A stretch of DNA of 64,000 nucleotides from Trema orientale (taxonomy: Eukaryota; Streptophyta; Magnoliopsida; Rosales; Cannabaceae): the NCBI GenBank assembly GCA_002914845.1, contig JXTC01000046.1:593555-657554 (forward strand), written 5' to 3'. Below, piece after piece: positions 1 through 12,052 of this stretch (position 1 is the first letter of the stretch; every line of letters starts with the position of its first letter). Under the pieces are notes generated by a model. The model was not told where the DNA came from and ran no database searches. It saw only the letters and a list, made by a program, of their open reading frames with translations. The translations under genes were made by a program, and so were the position numbers.

Positions 1-423
1 TATGCAAATCATTGAGACATAAAGAACCCACTTTTAAATGCAGAACTAAATGTACATCCATTTAAATAGCCCTTACCAAATAAAGCATACCTTCATTTGT
101 GAAAAAGGCATTGTCCCAAGCTAAGCTTTTGCTGGAGTCGTACTAGCCAACTCTCTGCTTGTTACTTTCAGGTAATCAAGACCCAAAAGGAATAAAATTT
201 CTTCTTCATGCTTAAATTATATGCTCAGAGAGTATATATCCAATAGGTTTTTTTTTTTTTTCCTTTTCCTTAAATCAACAATCATGTCATCTTATACGAG
301 TTGCTCGTACTCTTTAATCATAGTAGCTATATGATTAGTATTGGGATAACGACCCCTGAACAATCTCTCAAAGATACTCTAATATATATTGGCAATATCT
401 CGATAAATCTTAACTATTTCTTA

Positions 424-560
424 TCAATTAATAGCTTCATTAGTAAGCTTGAAAGTGACAAATATTACTTGTAACCATCTATCAGCTATGGCAGGGTCAA
501 GTCTCCCATCAAAATGAGGCAAACTTAGCTTGATGAAATCCTTGAAAAAATTAGTTTGTC
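424..560 (-). pseudogene. Ty3/gypsy gag remnant
   Basis: Read on the minus strand, this stretch encodes a short run that looks like the start of the Ty3/gypsy capsid domain. A Phe-x-Lys-Leu stretch is followed by Pro-x-Phe-Asp-Gly, then Asp-Pro and a Trp-Leu pair. This F..P.FDG..DP..A..WL pattern is typical of the retrotransposon gag family. The reading frame is short and ends near 424, so it is a relic. It lies downstream, in element orientation, of the primer binding site at 822-833 and the LTR that starts at 841. The rest of the element would lie left of the window. The call rests on motif spacing only. Confidence 0.5.
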
Positions 561-821
561 CAGCCTCAATTTTACACTCAATTATAAAAGCTAGGTAATA
601 CCCGAAAAAAAAAATCACACAAAAATAGCCAGAGAATTAGGAGCCTCTTGTTGTGATGGATGAGATTCAGCTCAAGGCTTTTGCTTTCATATCCTTTTGC
701 CTTAAAAGCATCTTATAGTTATATATTCATATGCAAAAGCACTAGTGAGATAACGATGCAAGAATTTTAAGAAGTAGTCAAAATCTAATCCAACATCATC
801 TCTGAGGAAATTAAACCTTAC

Positions 822-833
822 GCTCTGATACCA
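822..833 (-). other. primer binding site (tRNA-iMet type) of a Ty3/gypsy element
   Basis: On the minus strand this reads TGGTATCAGAGC, the standard plant retrotransposon primer binding site complementary to the initiator tRNA-Met 3' end. It lies 7 bases from the LTR edge at 841. It fixes the element's orientation as minus and makes the 841-6816 repeat its 5' LTR. Confidence 0.75.
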
Positions 834-840
834 ATTTTTC

Positions 841-3800
841 TGTGACGCCCCAAACCTTACGCCAGTAGTAGAATAGAACTTTCATAAGTTCGAAGTCAAT
901 AATTTGTTTTATGAAAGTATTAGCAAAGTTTTTGTTTTTCCACTCTTTAGAAAAAAAAAAAAAAAAGACAGTTGTTATAGAATGATAGTTTTGTGAAAAG
1001 TTCATAAAATCAACCATGAGCTTATTCTCCCAATTATGTGATCATCTTTTACATAGATTGATATATAAGTTTTAAAATATTTCCAAGGATTATCATCATC
1101 ATCACAAAATAGGCATAATAGTTATACAAACCAAATACATTATATAAATCTCTAAATATTGATACAAGTCAAAGATAGATAAGATAAACGTCTGTAATAA
1201 GTTGTTACTAACTACTAAAGTACAAACTAGTTTTTTCTAACTCACTCTGCTATGAAGTTACCCAAATCATACTAAGTGTCACCTGATAAAGGAAAAATAA
1301 GGGATAAGCATATGAATATGCCTAGCAAGAACTCAATTATCGTTTTTGAAATGGATGTGAGTTAATAAAACCTGCATTGTTAGTATTTATCCAAGATAAT
1401 TTTTAAAACCAAAATACAAATATGTAATCGAAAGATCATTTATAATTCACAAAGTCAAAATATGATCAAAACTCAATCTATTAAGATAAGTGAACATTCA
1501 TCTTCTCATCACGATCTTGTAATATCCTTCATCAAAGGTATCCAGTATCTTGATACTCTCTAGTATTAAACCCTCTAGACGTTCTTAGGTTTTTCACATA
1601 GAAGTACAACAAATCGCCAATCTAAACTACTGTAATGTAAATATGATCTCAAGTGTAATCCTATAGTAAGTATTAATGTAAAATGTGTAAGCACAATTGT
1701 ACATTATCATGACAAGTAATAAAGAATAAGTAATGAGTATCATCCTATGAGGATTGATGTTCACCAATTACCAGAATTAACGTAACCCTAGTTTTATTTT
1801 GAACAAATCAAAAAGAAAGCATATGTTGAACTAAAATAAGGAACTAACTTAACACATATGGCAATTCAATTAACTTGAGACTAAGGGTTTCAGACTTGAC
1901 TAAGATTAATCCTATTTAAATTCCTTTTTAAATAGATTAAGTTTCTATTCCATATGTTGACATTGAATTCTTGTCAATTAATTATTAATCTTTCTCAAAT
2001 ATTAACAATTTAATTCAATAAGTAAATTTTCTACGTCTCTATAAAAGTTCTAAATCAGTTAAATTTTATTAAGAATAAGAAATTCATAATCCTTACATAA
2101 ATCCCATAGATATCTCTATCCCATGGTAAATTTTTGGTATTTCAATTATGACTTAATTTGATTACTACTCAAATACTCAACATATATTAGGATAGAACAT
2201 CAATCTATATAAACTAAGGGCATTCAAGCATTAATAATCTGGCTACATCATAGTCCTATAAAAGAAAATTACTTCATGACTAAAGTAAAGAAAACCAGAA
2301 ACATTGTTTTAAACACGAAGAGTATGAAAAGAATGAACTGTTGATATTGGGTTAAAGCACTCTGTCTCTGGGTTGTGCCTTCTCTCCTTCTCTCTTTCTT
2401 CAGTCTAACTGTCATGACCAAAAATCCAAAGTTGTGACATTTAGTAATTTTATGTGAAAATATAATAAAATATTAATTTTATAATATTTTAAGAGAAATC
2501 AAGTATTAGATAATTTTGTTTTGATTCTCAAATCATTATAAATTCCACAATTATTAAAATTCTTATTAGTTTTAATTACTTAAGAAAAATACCCATCAAA
2601 GTTTAAGAAAATTTCCAACTATCTCTTTTGAAAACTTGTTGAGAAATCATAAACTTTGATAAATTAAGTTTAACTGAAATCTTAAGTTCAATGTCCAAAA
2701 TATGTTACATAAAATCGCTTGCAATTTTAAGTTCTCAAATTAACAACAAAATCATTCTCATACATCCACTTACTAATCTTAACTAAATATTTGAACAAGT
2801 AAAGAAAGACAACAGATTATGAACACCTACCAAGGATTAAGAGTAGAACAGCGAGTACAAACTACGCAGCTTAATAGACCACTGAGATTACTACCTCAAT
2901 TAGACAACACATGAAAGTGAAAGAAGTAAGGAGGTGAGCGTTCACATGCTCAGTAGAAATTCAATTACCTTTTTAAATGGATACGATTTTTATCAAACAT
3001 ACATGATTAATACCTTTTCCAAAATTCATTTATAAACTAAGTATATAAAACAATTGATATCTAAAATAATCACATATTCAAAACCAAAACCAAATCCACA
3101 TAATTGTACATATCATAAATCAACTAAGTATATAAGTGAGCTTTCATCCTCCTATCACGACCCTGAAATACCTCTTACCTGAGATACCCAGCATTCTGAT
3201 AGTACCCATACGTACGTCAGCCAAAAACCTGCACATGCACCAAGATCTTTTACCCAGTGCTGTAGTAACTCGCCAGCGATCTAAACTATCATGATGCAAT
3301 AATAGAACTCAAGTGTGTGATCCTATGATATGTACGAGCTGTAACCCTTCACAATAACCATGCATCCAATAATCAAATCATATTTTAAAAATCTAACTTG
3401 GTATTATTCTAGGATTTACTGTAACATGGGCAGCATACCACTATTTTACCCCATAATTATGATAAAAGTATGTATAATAATCTACAAAGTCTAATCCCAG
3501 TATAATCCAATAATTTTCAACAATTTATCAAACCATCGTGAAATCACGATTTTTCATAAATAATTTTTAATGCAATCATAAATCAAAAAAGATATAAAAC
3601 TATATAATTGAACCCTGCCTCAAAATGGTAGCTATACCAAGCCAACGACGCTCAAAGAAACTCCTGTTGTTCAATTGAATGTTCAAACAGCCGTTTCAAG
3701 ATCCCGGTAAGTGCATTTAGAAAAGTGACTTTTCTGCTGGCATTTTGGATAGAGAAACAGAGGTCACCACTGAATTTAGAGAACCCAAAAATGCTAGATT

Positions 3801-6800
3801 AGACATATAATTTGTCAAAAATAGATCCCAGTACGAGACCCGCCCCATAGCAACCCGCCCCATAGCACATAAAACAATCGGAGTTTGTATTATTTCAAAA
3901 CATAGCGATATTATATATTAAAATTCGTTTCTCGATCTCAGTAATTCCAAATTTGAAATCAGAATTCAATTTCGAGATTCCAAGCTTTAATTGGGCTTCG
4001 AAATTCGAGAATTACGAAAATGTCTCTTTTTGGAATTAATTTGAAAAATATCCATTTTTTTCAAACTATTTAGAGAAATATCATTTTTCTGGTTATTTGC
4101 AAAAAAAAAATCACTTTTTTGAAGTATTTCAGAAAATATCATTATCACAGAATTATTTAGGAAAATATCACTTTCAAAAATATTTGAAAAAAGTATCAAC
4201 TTCACTGATTATTTGTAAAAAATATCATTTTTGCAATAACATCAGAAAGTAACAGTTTTCTAATCTCAGCCCAAGGCTCAAATCTGAATAGTAACAGATT
4301 CTAGTCCAACACTAATTAATTTTGCAAAAATATCACTTTTCGTTGTAAATTAGAAAAATACCATATTTTTCAATTCGAAAATTAACATGCTTCCGGATAT
4401 CATTTTAACTTCTACCAACTGTAATTATTCATGGTTTTTAACCCTCTTTCATTTCATATATTTATCTCGAGTAAAATAATTACCTAACTAAAATAATTAT
4501 GGAAATATCACTTTTTACAAACTTTGGTAAAACGATAAAAGTAGTGAAAATCCTGCCGATGGTGAGTTAACAGCCGAGACCTGTTAGGAAATGACGGTGA
4601 CAAGTAGACGAATCTAAAGGTACCCTTAGTGTCGCAAAAGGAGATCCGGTGAAGTTCCGGTGGCCGAAAAACCTCGTGGTGGCCGGAAATTTCAAGGTGG
4701 CCGATCTCCATTTTTCGGCGATGAAATCCGGCGGGACTTGGCGGCGTGGCTTCGTCGGAGGGAGACGGTCATGGCGGGCCGGCGCATAGGCTGGTTGGAG
4801 GTGGCGTGCAGCAGCGATGGAGCTCGATAGTTCCAGTGTTCTCTCCCTCTCTCAAGGATTTGTGTGAAGAAGATGCTGAAATTGGGGGAGGGGAGAGGGG
4901 GCTTTTAAGCAATTTTTGGGAACTGTAGCCCTTAATATTAAATTTCAGATATTTTAATTATTTTATTCCGAAAACACTTATTTGCAACAATGCCATTGGT
5001 CCTTAAAAAATCTCTTTTACTCTTAAAAAGTTTCAGATTTTACACTAAGCCTCTCTAAACATCTAGAATGAACCATAAAATACCTTATTTATAGGTTTTA
5101 AGACAAGAGGCAATTTCGAAAAAATTAAAGAGTTTCAATTTTCTAAAATCGTGAATTAGCGCTGCAGTCTCAACTTCTCGGCACTATGACGCTAATTTTC
5201 TTATATTTTTTTTTTCTTTTTTTTTATCGGACTGGCATTGCTCTAGGTTTTCAAAATTTCAGCTTTGTTTAAAAAGCTTCCAGATCTCCCGAAAACTTAA
5301 TTACCAACAACTCCTAACCTACAAAAACAAAATAAAACCACAATAAAACTAGTAAAAAAAATGAAAGAACTAATCAAAATATCAAATTAAAGATACATGA
5401 CTAACATATATAATGTGAACTTATCAAGTATTCAAAATGACTATGCAATAATGATTTAATCAAAATAATCCTTTAAATTCTGTTTTGAATTATCTTGGGA
5501 TTTTTAGAAAATTGGGAAGTATAACGGTCGTATTTTTGAGTAGCCAAAACCTGAAACCTACATTTAAAATATATATACCACTTTTAGGACAATCCACAAT
5601 GTCCCTCAATTCTCAATTCTGCAATTCAAATTAATTCAATTAAATATAAACTACAATATTTTTCTCAAAGTCTCACAAAATGCATAATTCAAACCAAAAT
5701 ATGCATAAACTAAATAATTGAACTCCTACCTTATAGCTAGGCCTAGCTACCAATACACGTGGTATTCCATATTGATTGGTTGGATGCTTGGTTAGAGATT
5801 CGAGATTTCTATTCACTCACTTTAGATTAATGAATTTTCTAAAAGAGTCTCAAATAGTGAAACTGATGTCACCATTGCGTTCAGAACATTAAATTCAGCT
5901 ATCAGAGGTATATAAATTATCAGATTCATATTCACACCCAAACTCGAGCATCGGCATGCAATTTTGTAGAGCGGTTCCTGTTCAGGGTGAAATTTTGTGG
6001 CGATATTAGATGTCATTGGATTCTATTCAAGGAATACATTCCAAAAATGACAACTAAACTTCAATCAGATGGCCCAATCGAAAAGAAAATGCACAAATCA
6101 AACACTTTGTAACTGTGAAAAATATCTATTTTCCCACTAGAGCAAATTTGACAATAACCAAGGTAGTAGTAGCTGAGTGACAATATGCTAGGTGCCCACT
6201 TGCTAGCAGTGAGGCAAAACGGTGGCTGGAGACAGTACTGTGATCGAAGAAGCGTCATGAAAGGCATTGTCTTCTCCGACCATGATCTGCTGCTTTGCGG
6301 TGTTCCAAGCGGCAATGGTGGGTGCTGAAGGTTTGGCCGGAGCTGGCTTGGTTGTGATCATGCGTACGTATCGGCTGGGATCGTCCGGTAATTGGACTTC
6401 CAACAACATATAGTGAAGTGGGGAGAGGTAGAGGGAGAAGGGAGAGACTAGGATCTGGACGTTAATTTGACCTATGGCAAACGCTGAGATAGGTTTTTAA
6501 TTCCTAGACTTGCAAATGAGTCCCTGCCTTCAATTTCCTCTTAAAAACGCCATTAAAAATTGTACAGAAGTCCCTCTGAGTTTGCCATTTAATCCTTGAC
6601 ATCAATACCTTTTCGCTTAAGCCTAGATTTTGAAATTGATTCAGCTTTTCTTTTTCACAAATTTGAATCCAAATCTAAATAAAAAAAAATCAGAATTTAT
6701 TGTATTATCCCTAATAAAAGTTCGGGTTTTCACAGCAACTCCTTGTTCAAATATATTCTATTCCTATTTAATTTCAAAATGAACATCTATTATTTATGTT

Positions 6801-6816
6801 AAAATTTGGGTGTTAC
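841..6816 (-). mobile_element. long LTR of a Ty3/gypsy element, with a second LTR-like block nested inside
   Basis: The plus-strand ends are TGTGACGCCCC at 841 and GGGTGTTACA at 6807-6816, which form the short inverted ends of an LTR. Landmarks occur in the same order at about 1290-1660, 2930-3340 and 12210-12610: a purine-rich GGAGGTGAGC-like motif, a CATC..CACGA motif and a TGTGATCCTATG-like motif. This indicates three diverged copies of one LTR family. The 2414 copy begins TGTCATGACC and lies inside the larger one, so the span is probably a nest. GC-rich promoter or leader-like stretches occur at 4550-4930 and 6190-6430. No long coding frame is present. The inner right boundary (about 5.6 kb) is not resolved. 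Confidence 0.55.
2414..5600. repeat. nested LTR-like block, approximate right edge
   Basis: The block begins TGTCATGACC at 2414 and carries the same ordered landmarks as the other LTR copies in the window (GGAGGTGAGCG at about 2931, a CACGACC motif at about 3157, TGTGATCCTATG at about 3317). It ends with a GC-rich section at 4550-4930. Short frames there (4508-4711 minus, 4746-4928 plus) look like chance frames in GC-rich LTR sequence. The right end near 5.6 kb is a guess, because I see no clean LTR terminus or target duplication. Confidence 0.35.
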
Positions 6817-9391
6817 AAATTAGCCACACCCCGTGGCTTTCACGAAAAAAAAAAAAGAAAAAAAAAAAGTCACACCCGTGAAAGTATTTTTTACCGTTAT
6901 GTGTATACATATTTTTAATTCAGGGCTGCATGTACTATTTCTTTTTATTTAATTTTTGGAAATTATTATAAATCCACTTATTCACTAATCAACAGCTTAA
7001 TTAACTGATGAAAAAATTGCACGCCCTCATGCAGCACAGGTCGGTTTTTGCGGCTCATCATGGATTAATTCCATACCAGCTACGTACTGGACCAGTCTGC
7101 TAATTATAAAATAAAAGTACAAAAGATAATCTAATTAATTGTCATTAGAAATTCATAACAAGAGATCAAATCACGATAACATAATTTTCGAGGATACACT
7201 GGACTATATCTGTACACATATACATCATTCATGGGATTACTGATTTAGTACTGTGATAAATTAATGAAGTTTCGAAGAAGTAGTACTGTGCTAGCTAGCT
7301 AGCTGTTGATCATGAACTAATTAGCTAGCTAGAACGAAGTTCCCATCATGTTATACATTGCGTACTATCTAAGGCTACAGCCTAGAGAATGCATACATAT
7401 ACTGATAATTTAACGGATGTTTATTATTAGTTTGGTCCAACTTAATATTTTACAGTTCCAAAAAATCAATTCCAATTTATATAATAAAGTACGTAGTCGA
7501 TGAGGAGATCCTTTGAAGAGCTTATACAAATGATATTTAGACTATAGACCCGGAGGAAGAAAATAATATATATATATATATATATCTCACAAAGAAGCAG
7601 AAAGAAAGCGTGCAATTTAATCAAATAAGTTAACCTGAATCCTCTTAAGGTCGTAGCCGCATGTGCAAAGACCCAGCTAGCTATGGCGACTGCGTCTCAT
7701 CTTCAACTGTTTGTTATTAAGTCTAAACCCAATTAATTATAATCTTAATTAAAGCTTATCTATATATATATATAATTGTGTGTATATATATGTATAAATT
7801 CGTAGCTCATTCTACCTGATTATAAAACTTAAACCGTCCAATCAAATGCGAAAATCCCAAGAAGGTTTAGCAGCTATTTTTCCAATCCGTTGCTTCGAAA
7901 ACAATCAATATCCCATAATTTTATCACTTCTTATTTTCTTGGGATCGTTTATTTCTTTAAATATAGCTGGATTATATTACTACATAGAAATGTAAAAGGA
8001 GGAGGTCCAAGTTGATTATGAAGCGCGTGGCTATATATGTATCGAATAATGCAAGTTCTTAAATATGGGGAAATGCTAGTGAGAAAATGAGTTAATTTAG
8101 CATTGTTGTGCTTTATGTAATTGTGATACGAGTAAGAAGCAGATTAAAAAGAAAAAAAAGAGTTTTGGCATTTTATAAATTAAATTTACAAAACAATTAT
8201 ACTGCTTAAGAACAATATTTAGATGTTTAGTAGAATAATATTTTAATCAATTTGTATAACGAAAGCAAGAATCATAATAATAGGACTTACTTTATTTCTC
8301 AAATTTTGCTAAAATAACTAGTATTTTGCAGCATTTCTAAAAAATTTGCTGGCTACAAGAAAGTTCTACCAAAATTAATTTAAAAGCTAAAAACAACCTC
8401 CAAAAATAATCTCAAGCGGGCTCAATGTATTTAATTAACTTGGAAAAATATATCAGAACACTAGTAACTGAGTGTTGTATATGTAAATCTTGAAATGATT
8501 TCACTAGCTAGGCTCTTGCTTTCTATTTATCCAAGTATAGTTAGATTGTACATATAACCCTAGCCCTCTTGCTCATTAACATCAATTTGCTTTAGGAGGC
8601 TAGTTTTTCCACTGGATTTTTACATGGTCAGGATTTAATGAGGCACAACGTCGATAGTTTTTTTTTTTTTTTTGGTTCTGTATATTCAATCAGTTTGGTT
8701 TCAACCCTTTTGAATGCTTGAATTTTTTTTTTTAATATTTTTTCTTGCTTGAAGTTGTTGGGTGCAGGATAAATGGTACAGATACATGCAGTTTTAACCT
8801 ACTTGGGAAATGTTAGGCTCAGTTTGACTCTTCTTCTAGTCGAGTATTACTCATTTGAATTTTAGAAAAAATGTTAATATGAATTATAGCTAGCTAGCTA
8901 GCTTGACAAACTATCATTGATATATAGCATGAGCCATTAATTACAGCAGCGTTGGCGACTGGTAAAGAGGATAAACAGAATGGAGAGTACTAGACACGCT
9001 CCGAAGCAGGCAGGTGATCAGAAAGAGAGATATTTAATAGACAGAAGAAAAATGAATAGAAGCTTACATAAATAAATGTGTATAATATATATACACATCT
9101 TTCCGAGTCTGATGATTTCTTAGACTTGCTTTCTACGATAGCTTTAAGCATCCCCGACGGCGTAGTGACCGGTCGTCAACTTTATTCACATCAACCATAC
9201 CCCCGTTGACACCCGCATATATGGCACTAACACTGACATCATAGAGTATAGATTTTATTGATATATATACATATAGATATATAGATACGTACGACATTTA
9301 GTAACACTGGCTTATTCCGCGTATATACACATTTTGAGAATCAATATTGATATTGAGAATTAGAATTCGAATTGTATATATCATCATTGAC
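6817..9391. other. A/T-rich intergenic region upstream of the NAC gene
   Basis: No coding frame or recognisable element. It contains GCTAGCTAG-type palindromic simple repeats (about 7290-7335 and 8888-8902), a TA run near 7568-7586 and poly-T tracts near 8660 and 8725. The final few hundred bases should hold the promoter of the NAC gene. A TATA-rich stretch at 9257-9290 lies about 100-135 bases before the start codon and could serve as the TATA element. This is inference, because the stretch is a TA microsatellite. Confidence 0.5.
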
Positions 9392-11806
9392 ATGGCTTCA
9401 TCAAGCGGCGGGGTGCCTCCGGGATTCCGATTCCACCCGACCGACGAGGAGCTTCTTCACTACTACTTGAAGAAGAAGCTGTCCTTCCAGAAGTTTGACA
9501 TGGAGGTCATTCGAGAGGTCGACTTGAACAAGATGGAACCCTGGGATTTACAAGGTATACTCCCCTTTATATTTTGTAATCACTGTACTGCCTTAATTTT
9601 CATCATTCATAATTAATTATTTATCCCTCGTGAGCAACTCATTTATTTGTTTTTCATTAGTTTTTTATTTTCTAATTAATTACAACTAGGTACAAGTTAA
9701 ACATCTTTTTCTCCAAAACTAGTAAGATTTCTTGCTGCTTCATATATCTAAACAAATTATACATCAGATTCTCTAGCATGAGTAGGATTAAACCTGAAAA
9801 ATACAAAGTCACATAAACAGTATGTCGATACGTATAATAACGCTCAAAATTAATATTTGTTTCATGATAACATATATAAAAAGGAGATAATGAGGAAATA
9901 GAAGGAATAATTGGCTTTTGAATCTTAGATAGGAAAACGGGGCAGTTAATAATTTGGTTAACAATTTGCAATTGCGTGTAAAAACATTAACTTATAAACT
10001 TGTATCTCTACTTAACGTGGATTTACCAATCAATAGACTTTTTTTTTTTTTGGATCGATCAGTAGACTTAAATTTGGTTCCCTTACCATTTCTCTTATGA
10101 TGTATAATTACGTCAATGGATTAACATGATTATGTTATATTAACATGGAGTACGATGGAGAAAGTAGATTTCTGTCTCAAGGAATTATTAATTGTTTTGA
10201 AGACTCGTATTAGTGGCACACTGAATACGCCTGCCTATATCAAATAGATTAATCATATTCAGCTTACACCATGGCATCGGGAAAAGGAAGAGAGACTACA
10301 GATATAATATTATAGATATTGTTAAAGTCCTTTCCTGATAAGGGGGAGATGTATAAATATAACCAAGAGGTTAGAACATTAAAAAAATGTCTTCGTTGTA
10401 GATACGGCTTTATGATGCGGTCAACGTCCCACGTTAAGTATTGAATTCGCATGCAAAAATCAGCTGAAAATTATCATGTAGAGTTAATTTCTATTAACAA
10501 TGCCTAAGACCTCATGAAGTAATTAAATGCAGTAGCACGTACATGACATGAATATCGTAGGATCGAATTTATCTACAAGATCTACAATAAGAGTATATTT
10601 ATATATGTTTGTAAGAATATATGAAACTGGTATCTATTAATTTATTAATGCTGAGCATATATTGATGCATTATGTATGTATGCAGAGAGATGCAGAATAG
10701 GGTCGACACCACAGAACGAGTGGTACTTCTTCAGCCACAAGGACAGGAAGTACCCAACGGGGTCTCGGACGAACAGGGCCACCAATGCCGGGTTTTGGAA
10801 GGCCACAGGGAGAGACAAGTGCATCCGCAACGCCTTCAAGAAGATTGGTATGCGCAAAACCCTAGTCTTCTACAGAGGCAGAGCTCCTCATGGCCAGAAG
10901 ACCGATTGGATCATGCACGAGTACCGCCTCGAAGACCAAGACCACCAGCCTGATCATCATGAGGACGGTTGGGTGGTGTGTAGGGTGTTCAAGAAGAAGA
11001 ACTTGTTCAAAATCTCTTCTTCTTCAACTGCTACCACTACGTCAAACAATAATATCAACGAATTAGGATCCTCTGCCGCTACTACTACCAATATGATGAT
11101 CAACTCATCATCATCGAACATATCATCAGAGCATCATCATCATGGCCACCTGATCAACTCCAACTACACCAATAACGCATTCAATATCCGCTCTCATGAT
11201 CACAACCAATACTACTTGCTGCGCCAACCTCATCATGAGGTACCCCATCTTAATCTCATGCAGCAGCCAAATATTACCATGAGTAGCTTGGAGCTTAACC
11301 ATAAGCATGCGGCTACCCTTCACAGCTATTCGCCTCACTACAATAACTCATCCTTAGTCCAGCAGCTTATCTCACACCACAAGCCTACTACTCTTCCGCC
11401 TGCAGCATCCTACGATCACTACGCCGCTGCCAGAGACTGCGAGAGTGGCGCCAGCGACACCGCCCTGCCCCTGCGCTACCAACCCACTTGTGAGCCGCCG
11501 GCTCAGCAGCAAGCTGGGCTTGAGGAAGCCGGAAGATCAGATCATCAGGACCACGAATGGACAATGCTGGACCGGATTGTCACTAGTACTAACAATGCAA
11601 GTCATCATCTTGGGAATGATCACGACCATAATCAAGAACAGGATCATCATGAGTCTTCTAAAGGGGTAAGGGCGTCGTTTGAAGATGAAGCAACTGCCAA
11701 CAACGACGCACCTTCGGTGTCTCTGTCCGTGGCGGCCGCCCACATTAATCCGCTATCTTTGCGTGGGAACGGGGAGATGGATTTCTGGGGTGGCTATGCA
11801 AAATAG
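9392..11806 (+). CDS. BRN: NAC-domain transcription factor, BEARSKIN (BRN1/BRN2)-like
   Basis: Two exons, 9392-9554 and 10686-11806, joined by a 1131-bp GT-AG intron, give a 427-residue protein. The NAC DNA-binding domain spans about residues 9-159. Subdomain A starts [12 protein letters not shown], subdomain C contains [15 protein letters not shown] (66-80) and [10 protein letters not shown] (90-99), subdomain D contains [20 protein letters not shown] (109-128), and subdomain E is [10 protein letters not shown] (149-158). The sequence follows BRN1/BRN2 more closely than the VND/NST wall-forming NACs, notably in LLHYYLKKK and [13 protein letters not shown]. The C-terminal half is rich in His, Asn and Ser, as in many NAC activation regions, and ends in a short D-F-W-containing tail. 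In Arabidopsis, BRN1/BRN2 act in the nucleus to drive root-cap maturation and cell detachment. The upstream in-frame ATG at 9347 was rejected because MASSSGG at 9392 matches the family start. Confidence 0.93.
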
Positions 11807-12052
11807 CCATCCATATAATATACATTTATCATTTACTTCAAATGTCTTTCGTAATTCTTTTAATTGTATCACTATAACTACATACAAAACCAATATGTAC
11901 TACTATATCTATGTACTGCGTTGGATTACAGCTAAGTACTATTCCCGCGCCTTATCATTTCAGAAGTCGCAACGGAACCAGGGAAAATTGAGTATTATAT
12001 TTAGTTTAACTAAAGAAATGTCCAAAACAAAACTCTAACCATGTATCTTTAC

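Noticed and set aside
4508..4928. GC-rich short ORFs
   Set aside because: They lie inside an LTR-like block, lack domains and resemble LTR promoter or leader sequence.
6203..6409. 68-residue minus-strand frame as a host gene exon
   Set aside because: It lies near the end of the long LTR, has no recognised domain and has no supporting splice structure.
9347..9391. Upstream in-frame ATG for the NAC gene
   Set aside because: The 15 extra residues are Ile/Arg-rich and unlike NAC N-termini. M at 9392 fits the family.
10645..11743. Several frames overlapping the NAC exon on both strands
   Set aside because: They are shadows of the long NAC frame in other phases, with no domain of their own.
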